Source of the DNA: JBBRUG01 sp038247995 | GTDB taxonomy: Bacteria > Chloroflexota > Chloroflexia > Chloroflexales > Chloroflexaceae | DNA: 39,214 nucleotides | Assembly: GCA_038247995.1 (NCBI GenBank) | Contig: JBBRUG010000008.1 | Coordinates: forward strand, 1 to 39,214 | Direction of reading: 5' to 3' | Shown: positions 17,570-25,423 of the stretch, piece by piece | How positions within the stretch are numbered: position 1 is the first letter of the stretch | Layout of the letters: the number at the start of each line of letters is the position of its first letter | Position numbers and translations under genes: made by a program | Notes under the pieces: model-generated | What the model was told of the DNA's origin: nothing | Databases searched by the model: none | What the model saw: only the letters and a program-made list of their open reading frames with translations

Positions 17570-18516
17570 TGCACATCCGACTTCTGAATCCTGAATCCTG
17601 CATCCTGCATCCCGGCGCTCTGCGCAGCGAAGGCCCCAGCAACAAAACCCTGGCCCCAGCGCAGCATGCCCAACCAGATCAGCCCCGCCAGCAGCGGTTC
17701 GCGGAAGGCCAGGCCACGCTCAACATGCAGGCATGCACGTAGTGTACGCACAAAACGCAACGGCACGAGTACAGGCAGCGTGGCAGCGGCAAGCCAGGGT
17801 CGCCGCGCGAGGCCGGCGCCGGGAAGATCGAGGTGCTGGAGCACGGTGGCATTGGCCCGCCCGATCCGACGCTGATGCTGAAGATAGTCGGCCAGGGTTG
17901 TGCGATGGGTGTGGGCCACTGTGATGCCGGGATCGAGGCGTATCCGCATGCCCTGAGCGACCATGCGGCTATGGAAGATCTGATCTTCCTGCGGAAAATA
18001 GCCCGCTGGGAAGCCGCCAACGGCCCAGAACGACTCGCGCTTATAAGCCGTATTCCCAATCGTCAGGTTCGGCACATCACGCGGCGCGCCGCCAGGCAGG
18101 AACTCGCGAAACTCACACATATAACCGGCCCAACTCACCAGGTTAACCGGGTTGCCATTCGTGATTGCGCCGCCAACGGCGTCGTAGCCGGCCAGAATTG
18201 TTGCATGCAGGCGCCGCAACCAATCCTGTGGAGCCGTGCAGTCCGAGTCGATGAAGGCGAGCACCGCGCCGTGGGCCTGTTGCGCACCGAGGTTCCGCGC
18301 TGTGGCCGGGTCAGTCTGCGTATGAAGCTGGATCAGCCGAACGCTGGGGAAGCGCTCGCGCACAATCGCTGCGGTTCTGTCGGGCGAACTGTCCACCACG
18401 ATCACTTCGTAGGGCAGGGGCAGATCCTGGTTCAGCAGGCTCGTAAGGCAGGCGCCGATGGTATCGGCTGAACGATACGACGGCACGACGATCGAGCAAA
18501 CAAGCGACTGGTTCAT
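17566..18516 (-). CDS. GT2 glycosyltransferase, membrane-associated type
   Basis: A 316-aa family 2 glycosyltransferase with CSIVVPSYRSADTI at 7-20, VVDSSPDRT, and DSD in AFIDSDCTAPQDW (about 87-100), a GT2 variant of the DXD metal site. GNTAYKRESFWAVGGFP and QEDQIFHSRM are the acceptor-side blocks. The C-terminal 70 residues are hydrophobic and basic (LVPLRFVRTLR, LLAGLIWLGML), which suggests membrane association. The last residues, about 303-311, are encoded by four heptanucleotide repeats (17584-17611), so the protein tail is repeat-derived. No accessory domain is present. It overlaps its neighbours by 4 bp on both sides. Confidence 0.93.
   Translation of the reverse strand: MNQSLVCSIVVPSYRSADTIGACLTSLLNQDLPLPYEVIVVDSSPDRTAAIVRERFPSVRLIQLHTQTDPATARNLGAQQAHGAVLAFIDSDCTAPQDWLRRLHATILAGYDAVGGAITNGNPVNLVSWAGYMCEFREFLPGGAPRDVPNLTIGNTAYKRESFWAVGGFPAGYFPQEDQIFHSRMVAQGMRIRLDPGITVAHTHRTTLADYLQHQRRIGRANATVLQHLDLPGAGLARRPWLAAATLPVLVPLRFVRTLRACLHVERGLAFREPLLAGLIWLGMLRWGQGFVAGAFAAQSAGMQDAGFRIQKSDVQ
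17584..17611. repeat. Heptanucleotide tandem array at the 3' end of a GT gene
   Basis: Four adjoining 7-nt units: CTGAATC twice and then CTGCATC twice. They are translated on the minus strand as the last residues of the glycosyltransferase at 17566-18516, a few codons before its stop and the overlapping start of the next gene. Confidence 0.9.
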
Positions 18517-19505
18517 ACGAGTCTCTGCTGGCGATACCAGGCAACGGTGCGCGTGAGGCCCGTGGCAAGGCCGACTTGGGGTGTAAAACCCAACTCACGG
18601 CGCGCGCGTTCGCCCTTGTAGGCGCGGCTCTGGGTCATAAATTGGATGCGACTGCGCGTAAGCGGCAGGCGTGCCACCGGCACACCGGGGATCGCTTCGA
18701 GCATTGTTGCGCCGATTAGCGCAGCACTGAGCGGAATATGCACGCGCGGCAGGCGGCGACCGAGCGCTGCCGCAATTGCAGCCGCTAGGTCGCGGATCGG
18801 CAAGGCGGCGTGGCCAACCAGATGGTAAACACGTCCGACGGCGGCGGATGTATTGGCGGCGCGTTGCATGCCATTAACCAGATCGCTGATGTAGATCGGG
18901 TGGAGCAAACTAGCGCCACTGCCGACAACCCGATAGTAGCCGCGCTGAATGGCGCGGAACCAGCCCAGCAAGTGCAGATCGCCGGGGCCATACACAAGGG
19001 CCGGGCGCACGACAGTCAGCGGCAGGCCGTTGGCGGCGCCTGCCAAGGCGATCTGTTCGGCAGCAGCCTTGGTGCGCTCATAGATATTGCTGGGCCGCAG
19101 CGGCGCCATCTCATCGGCGGGGTGAATACCGGTCGGCCCGAGCACGCCGGTCGTGCTGCAATGCACAATCGAGCGTAGGCCCGCCACATCGGCGCAGGCG
19201 GTGAGCAGGGCCTGGGTGCCGCCAACATGAGTCTGCGCATAGACGGCGTCGGGTGTGCCGGGAGCATACAAGCGCCCGGCAAGGTGGAAGACGGACGTAA
19301 CGCCGTCCAGCGCGCTGCGTAGCGCCTGAACATCGGTAATCTCGGCGATCCAGATCTCGGCGCCGAGGGCGGCGACAGCGATCCGACTCGCTTCAGATGC
19401 ATTCCGCCGCATAATCGCCCGGACGGGGCGACCCTCAGCACGCAGGGTTTTAACAAGCGCTTGGCCCAGAAAGCCGCTGGCGCCGGTGACAAGCGTGTAC
19501 TCCAT
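18513..19505 (-). CDS. NAD-dependent epimerase/dehydratase (SDR)
   Basis: A 330-aa extended short-chain dehydrogenase/reductase. It has the Rossmann motif TGASGFLG (7-14), HLAGRLY for cofactor binding, catalytic S117/T118 in CSTTG, and the YxxxK pair Y142/K146 in IYERTK. Proteins of this type interconvert or reduce nucleotide-sugars or lipid-linked sugars; inside a glycosyltransferase operon, making or modifying a sugar donor is the most reasonable role. It resembles the broad NAD(P)-dependent oxidoreductase group near 3-beta-hydroxysteroid dehydrogenase/isomerase as well as sugar epimerases, so the substrate stays open. Its ATG overlaps the upstream stop by one base (TGATG). Confidence 0.92.
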   Translation of the reverse strand: MEYTLVTGASGFLGQALVKTLRAEGRPVRAIMRRNASEASRIAVAALGAEIWIAEITDVQALRSALDGVTSVFHLAGRLYAPGTPDAVYAQTHVGGTQALLTACADVAGLRSIVHCSTTGVLGPTGIHPADEMAPLRPSNIYERTKAAAEQIALAGAANGLPLTVVRPALVYGPGDLHLLGWFRAIQRGYYRVVGSGASLLHPIYISDLVNGMQRAANTSAAVGRVYHLVGHAALPIRDLAAAIAAALGRRLPRVHIPLSAALIGATMLEAIPGVPVARLPLTRSRIQFMTQSRAYKGERARRELGFTPQVGLATGLTRTVAWYRQQRLV

Positions 19506-20737
19506 CAGTCGCCCGACTCCAACATGGGCAGGGCGTGCAAGCGATGGATCGCGCGCTCACTCATGACAATCGGCTCAGCATAGCCGCCGGCGGCATGCTC
19601 GCGGGGCGCGTCAATCGTCATTGCGCCGGCGAGGCAGAGCACCTGGGCACTCACGATCGCGCCGCCAATCAGCGTCTCCAGCGCATTGATCAGTGCCGCA
19701 GCAGTGGCCGCAGCGGGAAGTTGATAGATCAGCATGCCCTGCTCGGCATCCCACCAATGCAACTGGCCAAGATCGGTCGGCAGAGTGCGAATATCGGCGA
19801 GCGCGGCCTGCATATCCGCGCTCGCCAGACGTACGGTCAGGATGTGGAGCGCATGGCTGGGCTGGATCGCCTTTGTGCTGCGAACCGGCTTCCAGATCTG
19901 ATGGCTATAACGCGAGATATTGTCGAGCGTACCGGCTAAGCGGGCCACGCCTTCAAGCAGCATCGCGCCGCAGACGGCCGGAATGCGCTCGGGGTAGCTA
20001 CGAATGGCGGCGCCGACGAGTTGGAGCAGGTGCGTGCCGGGCATCGAGGCAGCGACATAGTTATGGCTGCGCACCATCGCCAGATGGCCCGAGAAAATGC
20101 GCCGGCGCTGATTGACGAAGTCGCCGAGGGTGTTAGGACCGAGATTGTAAACGATTGCCGCCGGTGTATAGACCAGTTTGTAGCCCCGATCGGTGAGCAA
20201 TGCTTCGAGGGCAACCTCATCGACGGCGGTATCAGTGGGCAAATCCGCGATCACATTGCGAAAAGCCACCAGTTCACCGAGCTTCGGCCAGCGTCGCGCC
20301 ATCTCGTGATGCGTGCGCCAGAGCACATGCACCGTCAGGCCCATGAAAGTTGCCGGATCGTTCAGCGGCACAACTTGCGCGCCGGTCATACCTACCTCCG
20401 GGTCGCTGAACGGGCGCACAAGCTCTTCGATCGCATGCTGCTCAGGCAATGTATCGGCGCCGGCAAGTACGACCACGTCGCCGCGGGCCACACTGAGTAA
20501 CTGATTAATCGCCTTGGCTTTCCCGCCCCGCTCAGCCTCGGCGAGCACCCGGATCTGCGGGTGCTGTACGGCGAGCGCCTGGGCAAGCTCGACCGTGCGG
20601 TCGGTGCAGCCGCTGGCAACGACGACAATCTCCAGGATTGTGCACGTACTCGTCTGTTGGGCGAGTAGCGTATGCAAGACGTTGCTGATCATCTGCTCTT
20701 CGTTATAGGCCATAACACCAACGGTGCAGTGGATCAT
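19505..20737 (-). CDS. GT2 glycosyltransferase with extra C-terminal domain
   Basis: A 410-aa GT-A glycosyltransferase: VGVMAYNEEQMI at 7-18, VVVASGCTDRT, GGKAKAINQLL, and a GAD motif (VVVLAGADTLPE) in place of a plain DXD. The latter half of the catalytic region carries NQRRRIFSGHLAM, close to the Q/RxxRW-type helix of processive or lipid-linked GT2 enzymes. Residues about 290-385 form an additional alpha/beta domain (HALHILTVRLASADM, then GMLIYQLPAAATAAALI) with no motif I recognise. An AAGGAG site lies in the end of the radical SAM gene, 8 nt before the ATG. Confidence 0.9.
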   Translation of the reverse strand: MIHCTVGVMAYNEEQMISNVLHTLLAQQTSTCTILEIVVVASGCTDRTVELAQALAVQHPQIRVLAEAERGGKAKAINQLLSVARGDVVVLAGADTLPEQHAIEELVRPFSDPEVGMTGAQVVPLNDPATFMGLTVHVLWRTHHEMARRWPKLGELVAFRNVIADLPTDTAVDEVALEALLTDRGYKLVYTPAAIVYNLGPNTLGDFVNQRRRIFSGHLAMVRSHNYVAASMPGTHLLQLVGAAIRSYPERIPAVCGAMLLEGVARLAGTLDNISRYSHQIWKPVRSTKAIQPSHALHILTVRLASADMQAALADIRTLPTDLGQLHWWDAEQGMLIYQLPAAATAAALINALETLIGGAIVSAQVLCLAGAMTIDAPREHAAGGYAEPIVMSERAIHRLHALPMLESGD

Positions 20738-20739
20738 GC

Positions 20740-21849
20740 TCAGTCTCCTTTAGCGCCAATGAAGCGTTGCACCCGACCGCGGGCAAAATTGACGCCGACG
20801 CGGGCGAGGCTGGGCGGATCGCAGAGCATGGAGCTGTAAGCGGCATTGGCAAGCGGACAGTGGCACTCGCCGCGCTTAATGCTGGCGCGCAGTTCATCGG
20901 CCTGCGTGCCGGCCCAAATCGGGCGCAAGTCGAAGTTTGTCTCGCGCAGGTTGCCGATCGGCTCGGCGCGGATGCAGCACGTCCAGACATCACCATTGGG
21001 CGCGATATGGCCGGAACTGACCCCAGCGTAGCAAGGTAGCACCTGGCGCTGTTCGCTCAGGGTGCGCAGGGTTGTCTGATAGTAGTGGCGGCGGAAGGCT
21101 TGAGCGATCCCCGCTACGCCGGCGGCGGCTCCGGCATCGATATCGGCCACCAGATGCTCGGCAACGGCCGCATACTTCGCCAGCGGCGGCGTAATCTCCA
21201 GGCCGATGGTATCAAGCTCGACCCGCTCCTCGGCCACTTCGGTGATGAACGAGTCGGGGCCGATCTCGCTGCGCACGTGCTCCATCAGCGGGATGACTTT
21301 ATCGACATTGTGCTGCGAAACAACTGTATGAATGCCGACGGTCAAATTTGGAGCTTTGATCCGGCGCAGCCCGTCGTAGGCCTCGCGGAGTTTGGCGTAG
21401 TTGCCTGGCACGCCGCGGATCTCATCGTGATCGGCGCCGATGCCGTCGAGCGAGAGGTTGAGCACAATACTGGACTTGGGCGCCTCGCGAGCCAGCCGCT
21501 CGACTCCGCTGACGACCCGATCCACAAGCAGGCCATTGGTTGGGATGTTAATGATCCCGGGCCGACAGTGCTGATAGGAAAGCAAAATAATATCAATCAG
21601 ATCCGGGCGCAGGAATGGCTCACCGCCGCTGAAGGTGAGCCAGTATGGCGTGCGGCCGAGCTTGCGGAATGTGGCCTCATACTCATCGATCGTGAAATCG
21701 TTGACCCGCTTGCGCCAGACATTGCACGTTTTGCAACGTGAATTGCAGCGGTAGCTCACACTAAAGGTAAGATTCATCGGCAGGGCCGGGGTGCGCCCCG
21801 TTTGCCGAGCAAGATAATATCCAGGAACGCGAGCCAGTTGGCCAAGCAT
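20740..21849 (-). CDS. Radical SAM enzyme with SPASM-like C-terminus
   Basis: A 369-aa radical S-adenosylmethionine protein. The CxxxCxxC cluster motif is C35/C39/C42, followed by the SAM-binding GGEP (75-78). The C-terminal region has C273, the strand SGHIAPNGDVWTCC (C291, C292), then C329, C331 and C343. This cysteine pattern resembles SPASM/twitch auxiliary Fe-S domains found in enzymes that modify peptides or carry out sugar and lipid chemistry. It is the second gene of the glycan operon and is followed 2 nt later by a glycosyltransferase, so its substrate may be a sugar, a lipid carrier or a peptide that becomes glycosylated. No obvious precursor peptide was found. GGGAG precedes the ATG. 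Confidence 0.92.
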   Translation of the reverse strand: MLGQLARVPGYYLARQTGRTPALPMNLTFSVSYRCNSRCKTCNVWRKRVNDFTIDEYEATFRKLGRTPYWLTFSGGEPFLRPDLIDIILLSYQHCRPGIINIPTNGLLVDRVVSGVERLAREAPKSSIVLNLSLDGIGADHDEIRGVPGNYAKLREAYDGLRRIKAPNLTVGIHTVVSQHNVDKVIPLMEHVRSEIGPDSFITEVAEERVELDTIGLEITPPLAKYAAVAEHLVADIDAGAAAGVAGIAQAFRRHYYQTTLRTLSEQRQVLPCYAGVSSGHIAPNGDVWTCCIRAEPIGNLRETNFDLRPIWAGTQADELRASIKRGECHCPLANAAYSSMLCDPPSLARVGVNFARGRVQRFIGAKGD

Positions 21850-21913
21850 AGAAGACTCCCAAAGCAGAACCGGGTCTGAATGAATTGCGGATGGTTACTG
21901 CGTAACTGCGCGC

Positions 21914-22261
21914 TTACAAAGGGCTACAGCGTAGAATGGCAAATGATCGTCGCGACCAGACGCGCTGGGCGACTTCCAAGCGGCGCTCGGCGGTGGCGTG
22001 GGCATAGGCTTCGATGCCGAGCGGAGTAAGTTCGCGGAAGATCAGGGTTACCGCGCCGGCGGCGATCTGGCTTTGCGCTTCAATGATCGGAATGCCGGCC
22101 TGGTTGTGAATGCGCAAGGTTACGACGAGGTTCTGCCGGGCCGGATGATCCAACGGCGCAGTGAGCCATGGCAACCCGTCTGTATGTTGCTCCGGATCAA
22201 GCTGTAGGGCGCTGATGCCTGGAAGGAGCGGATCGGTTGTGCGAACCAGGAGCATCTGCAT
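21914..22261 (-). CDS. Small conserved-looking protein of unknown function
   Basis: A 115-aa soluble protein with no signal peptide, membrane segment or cysteine cluster. Codon use (C or G favoured in third positions) matches the neighbouring genes, which supports real coding. The middle (about 46-80: NLVVTLRIHNQ..., GAVTLIFREL) looks beta-rich and has a faint likeness to the accessory domain of the downstream glycosyltransferases. It is not a convincing PqqD-like peptide-recognition protein. It is the first gene of the minus-strand operon, 64 nt before the radical SAM gene. No clear ribosome site precedes the ATG, so the start is uncertain. Confidence 0.6.
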   Translation of the reverse strand: MQMLLVRTTDPLLPGISALQLDPEQHTDGLPWLTAPLDHPARQNLVVTLRIHNQAGIPIIEAQSQIAAGAVTLIFRELTPLGIEAYAHATAERRLEVAQRVWSRRSFAILRCSPL

Positions 22262-22591
22262 AACGGTATTGGTGCGAATCTAGCTGCGCGCTGTAACTGC
22301 GAATACTTCGCAACGCCGTTTTGGCGGCCTAGCGCTATCGTACGCCGACGGTCAAGGGGATGGGATGAAGAGTTGTTCATTTGCGCAGGGAGCGCGGTGA
22401 GGATGCTACAGAGGTGTGGATACTCGGACAAAAATCGGTAGCTGAAAAAATCCTGGACATGGCTTCAGGAAGGGCTATTTCACCGCTTCCTGAAACCTAC
22501 GCTTTGCTTGCCGCGACGGATCGGGTTACGCCATACACGGAATATCCAGTCGTTTCAGCAATCACTCCGATACCAAATTGTCAGCGCGTAT
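22262..22591. other. Intergenic region with small hairpins
   Basis: No gene is recognised here. Small hairpins are visible: GCGAA/TTCGC near 22299-22311, CGCC/GGCG near 22314-22327, and a 9-bp stem TTCAGGAAG/CTTCCTGAA (22464-22472 and 22486-22494) downstream of the TspO-like gene, which lacks a T-run. The promoter of the long glycan operon should lie here on the minus strand, but I could not find a good -35/-10 pair. Confidence 0.4.
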
Positions 22592-23347
22592 TTATCTGGC
22601 GCGGGTCTGCTGCACCAATCCGCCAAGTATTGCGCCGACAGTAACCACAACAGCAAGCCATGCAGCGGGAGTCACAAATGCATTACCCTGCTGTTCGAGG
22701 GCAATCCCGACAAACGCCCAGGTGATAACAGCCGGCAGCACCGGGTCGCCTAGGCCGCCGCCGAAGCCAAGCGCCAGCACCGCGCCCAGGCCGAGCAGGA
22801 TCGCCGTCCAGGTTGCATCACTCAGGCCCGCGCCACCCCATCCGGCGCTATACAGCGCGACGGAGGCATTCACCAGGGTTGCCACCGCGATCCAGCCCAG
22901 GTAAACCCGAAACGGCCCATCGACCAGCAAGTTCTCGCGGGTGCTGGCCGGGCCGCTCCCCGCCAGGCGAGCGAAGATCAGCGCCAACATAAGCAGGATC
23001 ATGATCATCGCCGCGAGCGTGGCGCGGTAGAAGCCGTAGTGCCAGAGCAGTAACCAGGCAATATTGGCCACACAGCTGATCACAAATAACCAGCCGATCT
23101 TGCGCAACCGCGGATTGCTGCGCTGGGAGGGCAACGCCTGATAGACCGTGTAGGCCGTCAGGCCGGTGTAGATCAGCCCCCAGATACTGAAGACATACCC
23201 CGGCGGTGTGATCGCCAGCGGAAATTGCTGCGAAATCTCCCCCGTGCTACGCCCATTTAACGGTAACCTGTTCGCCAACCCGTTGATCGCGATCGTCGCC
23301 GCGAGCGCCGCTACATTTGCTACTTGCCGGGCCGTGTCGTTCGCCAT
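22592..23347 (-). CDS. TspO/MBR-related tryptophan-rich membrane protein
   Basis: A 251-aa polytopic membrane protein with about seven hydrophobic helices. The segment NGRSTGEISQQFPLAITPPGY followed by VFSIWGLIYTGL is typical of the long TspO-like branch annotated as tryptophan-rich sensory protein. Classical TspO proteins bind tetrapyrroles and cholesterol and influence stress or pigment regulation; whether this longer branch does so is not known. It is transcribed divergently from the M20 peptidase gene, and a repeat-rich spacer separates them. Confidence 0.8.
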   Translation of the reverse strand: MANDTARQVANVAALAATIAINGLANRLPLNGRSTGEISQQFPLAITPPGYVFSIWGLIYTGLTAYTVYQALPSQRSNPRLRKIGWLFVISCVANIAWLLLWHYGFYRATLAAMIMILLMLALIFARLAGSGPASTRENLLVDGPFRVYLGWIAVATLVNASVALYSAGWGGAGLSDATWTAILLGLGAVLALGFGGGLGDPVLPAVITWAFVGIALEQQGNAFVTPAAWLAVVVTVGAILGGLVQQTRAR

Positions 23348-23401
23348 GAGGAAACTCCGGGTATAATGGCCACATCGCCAAAGGTGGACTTGTCCAGGAA
23401 C

Positions 23402-23443
23402 GTGCTGAGTGCTGAGTGCTGAGTGCTGAGTGCTGAGTGCTGA
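23402..23443. repeat. Six perfect GTGCTGA tandem units
   Basis: Six exact copies of the 7-mer GTGCTGA run from 23402 to 23443, followed by a partial unit. It lies in the divergent spacer between the TspO-like and M20 peptidase genes, downstream of a TATAAT at 23362-23367. Confidence 0.97.
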
Positions 23444-23458
23444 GTACGGAACTGCTAA

Positions 23459-23545
23459 CTGTCAGACTGTCAGACTGTCAGATGTCAGACTGTCAGACTG
23501 TCAGATGTCAGATGTCAGATGTCAGACTGTCAGATGTCAGACTGT
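23459..23545. repeat. Mixed 7/8-nt tandem repeat (GATGTCA and GACTGTCA)
   Basis: About eleven adjoining copies of two related units, GACTGTCA (8 nt) and GATGTCA (7 nt), occur in irregular order. The unit differs from the GTGCTGA array 15 nt upstream. The array ends about 20 nt before the M20 gene's ribosome site, so it is part of its 5' leader if transcription starts at the upstream TATAAT. Confidence 0.95.
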
Positions 23546-23579
23546 CCCCCTTTCCACCATTATAGGAGCAATGCAGCGT

Positions 23580-24947
23580 ATGACAACCTGGGAAGCGTAC
23601 CTTACCGAACAGCAGCCCCGTTTTCTCGCCGAACTGCGCGACTTTTTGCGCATTCCAAGCATCTCGGCCATCCCGACGCATGCTGCCGATGTCCAGCGGG
23701 CCGGCGAGTGGGTGGCTGCACGTTGCACGACAGCGGGCCTGGAGCATGTACAGATCTTGCCTACCGGCGGGCATCCGGTGGTTTATGCCGATTGGCTGCA
23801 TGCGCCCGGTAAACCCACAGTATTGATCTATGGTCACTTTGACGTGCAGCCGGTTGATCCGCTCGATCTGTGGACGCATCCGCCCTTCGAGCCGCACATC
23901 GATGGCGATCGGATCTACGCTCGCGGCGCCTGCGACGACAAGGGCAACATGTTCGTGCCGATGTTGGCGCTTGAAGCGCTGCTGAAGAGCACGGGCGCGC
24001 TGCCGGTCAATATCAAAGTCTTCTTCGAGGGCCAGGAGGAGATCGGCAGCCCACAAATTCCGCGTTTTATGCCCAAGTACAAAGATCTGTTCGCCTGCGA
24101 CATGGTGCTCAGCGCCGACGGCGGGCAGTACGGCGAAGACCAGCCGGAGATCCTGGTCGGCCTGCGCGGCGGGTGCGGCATCCAGATCGACGTTAAGGCC
24201 GCCAACCGCGACCTGCACTCGGGCATGTACGGCGGGATTGTGATGAACCCGATTCATGCACTGGTAATGCTGCTCGCCAGCATGCGCGCCGCCGACGGTG
24301 TGATCACGGTTGATGGCTTCTACGAGCAGGTGCGCGTGCTCAGCGCCGCCGAGCGGGCCAAGATCGCCGCTGTACCCTTCGACGGCGAAGAGGTGATGGA
24401 AGATCTGGAAGTACCGGCGCTCTTCGGCGAAGCGGGCTTCACGCCGCGCGAGGCGTCGTGGATCAGGCCCACGCTGGAGGTGAATGGGATCTGGGGCGGT
24501 TTTCAGGACGCCGGGATCAAGACCGTGCTGCCCAGCGAGGCGCACGCCAAGATTACCTGCCGGCTCGTGCCCGATCAGGACCCGGCCGGGATTGTTGAAC
24601 TGCTCAAGGCGCACGTTGCCAAACACAGCCCGCCCGGCGTTAGCGTGAGTGTTACTCAGATCCCGTTTCTCGCCTCCCCTTACTTGATCCCCGAAGACAA
24701 CCCGGGCAATGTTGCCGTGCGCGAAGTGCTGACCGAGTTGTACGGCAAGGAGCCATACGTGGTACGCACCGGCGGATCGATCCCAGTGTGCCAATTGTTC
24801 CTCGATCACCTGGGCGCGTACACCAGCAGCTTCGGCTTCGGCCTACCCGACGAGCGCGTCCACTCGCCCAACGAATTCTATCGCTTGAGCAGCTTCCGCA
24901 AAGGCCAGACGGCCTACTGCACACTGCTCGAACGACTCGGAAAATAA
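23580..24947 (+). CDS. M20-family metallodipeptidase
   Basis: A 455-aa di-zinc peptidase of the ArgE/DapE/carnosine dipeptidase family, expected to cleave small peptides or N-acyl amino acids in the cytoplasm. The metal and catalytic residues are all visible: H86 and D88 in YGHFDVQP, D119 in CDDKG, the catalytic base E153 and metal ligand E154 in EGQEEIGS, D180 in SADGG, and a late His in DERVHSPNEFY. The lid domain begins at about D205 (RDLHSGMYGG). ATG codons at 23571 and 23580 are both possible. AGGAG at 23564-23568 is too close to the first, so 23580 is preferred. The longer frame upstream only translates the tandem repeats. Confidence 0.95.
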   Translation: MTTWEAYLTEQQPRFLAELRDFLRIPSISAIPTHAADVQRAGEWVAARCTTAGLEHVQILPTGGHPVVYADWLHAPGKPTVLIYGHFDVQPVDPLDLWTHPPFEPHIDGDRIYARGACDDKGNMFVPMLALEALLKSTGALPVNIKVFFEGQEEIGSPQIPRFMPKYKDLFACDMVLSADGGQYGEDQPEILVGLRGGCGIQIDVKAANRDLHSGMYGGIVMNPIHALVMLLASMRAADGVITVDGFYEQVRVLSAAERAKIAAVPFDGEEVMEDLEVPALFGEAGFTPREASWIRPTLEVNGIWGGFQDAGIKTVLPSEAHAKITCRLVPDQDPAGIVELLKAHVAKHSPPGVSVSVTQIPFLASPYLIPEDNPGNVAVREVLTELYGKEPYVVRTGGSIPVCQLFLDHLGAYTSSFGFGLPDERVHSPNEFYRLSSFRKGQTAYCTLLERLGK

Positions 24948-25093
24948 TTAGCCGATCGGGCCGCGTTAATGAAGGTTCACACGATAATCCGGCATTGCTC
25001 CACACACTCTGAAGGGCGCTGCTCGCTATTGGGAGCCGTTGGCCACTGAAGCGGCGGATACAGATGTAATCCTCTATCGCTCTATCGCCGGCC

Positions 25094-25122
25094 TTGACAC
25101 GCCCTGCTGCCAGAGGTATACT
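25094..25122 (+). promoter_or_regulatory. Strong sigma70-type promoter of the mgtE leader
   Basis: TTGACA (25094-25099, perfect -35), exactly 17 nt of spacer, and TATACT (25117-25122, 5 of 6 of the -10 consensus). It is among the best promoter matches in the window. The start of transcription would be near 25129, about 440 nt before the mgtE ATG. Confidence 0.7.
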
Positions 25123-25128
25123 TCTCCT

Positions 25129-25423
25129 TGGGCTGCAATCGGCCCATCTTTTTCGTGCGTCTGAGGCACGCTGAGCGAAGAAGCTCAGCACCCGATGTGA
25201 GCATTGTGCTCCTGTGAACATCGCGGCTTCAGAGGCGTTCCCGGAAGGTTATGGAAGCTAGTCATCAACCTGATCGCCCTGATGGTCAAGGTCCGCTGCG
25301 CTCCACATACTGTGGCCAGCCGGGGCCGGATGCGAGGCTGATGCGCTAACGCTGCCCTAATTCGTGGGGCGCGTTCACAGCGCCCTGCGCTCCTCTGTGC
25401 CCCGGCGCCCGCCGGGGTTTTTT
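25129..25423 (+). ncRNA. Structured leader RNA, candidate riboswitch/attenuator
   Basis: No gene fits this segment, but it is dense in hairpins: CGTGC/GCACG (25154-25158, 25166-25170), GCTGAGC/GCTCAGC (25170-25176, 25183-25189), CGATGT/ACATCG (25193-25198, 25218-25223) enclosing GAGCA/TGCTC, CCACA/TGTGG with a 3-nt loop (25303-25315), GGGCGC/GCGCCC (25367-25372, 25380-25385), and an intrinsic terminator at the end. GCCGGGGC at 25319-25326 complements GCCCCGGC at 25399-25406, the 5' side of the terminator, so an antiterminator could form instead. A terminator between promoter and coding region implies control by transcription attenuation. I could not match it to the M-box or another known riboswitch by eye. 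Confidence 0.55.
25400..25423 (+). terminator. Intrinsic terminator in the mgtE leader
   Basis: CCCCGGC (25400-25406) and GCCGGGG (25411-25417) form a 7-bp GC stem with a 4-nt loop, followed directly by six T residues (25418-25423). It stands about 150 nt upstream of the mgtE start and 450 nt downstream of the M20 gene. Confidence 0.85.

Noticed and set aside
21914..22261. PqqD-like peptide-recognition partner of the radical SAM enzyme
   Set aside because: Length and pattern do not fit the small winged-helix fold, and no precursor peptide gene was seen nearby.
23402..23545. Possible CRISPR array
   Set aside because: Units are 7-8 nt and adjoin each other without spacers; no cas genes are present.
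23430..23579. N-terminal extension of the M20 peptidase
   Set aside because: It only translates the tandem repeats; the ribosome site and family alignment place the start at 23571-23580.
23508..24809. Minus-strand open frame of 433 codons
   Set aside because: It is antisense to the M20 peptidase with complete metal ligands and has no motif.
25129..25423. M-box (ykoK) Mg2+ riboswitch
   Set aside because: I could not find the conserved M-box core segments by eye; a covariance search would be needed to settle this.
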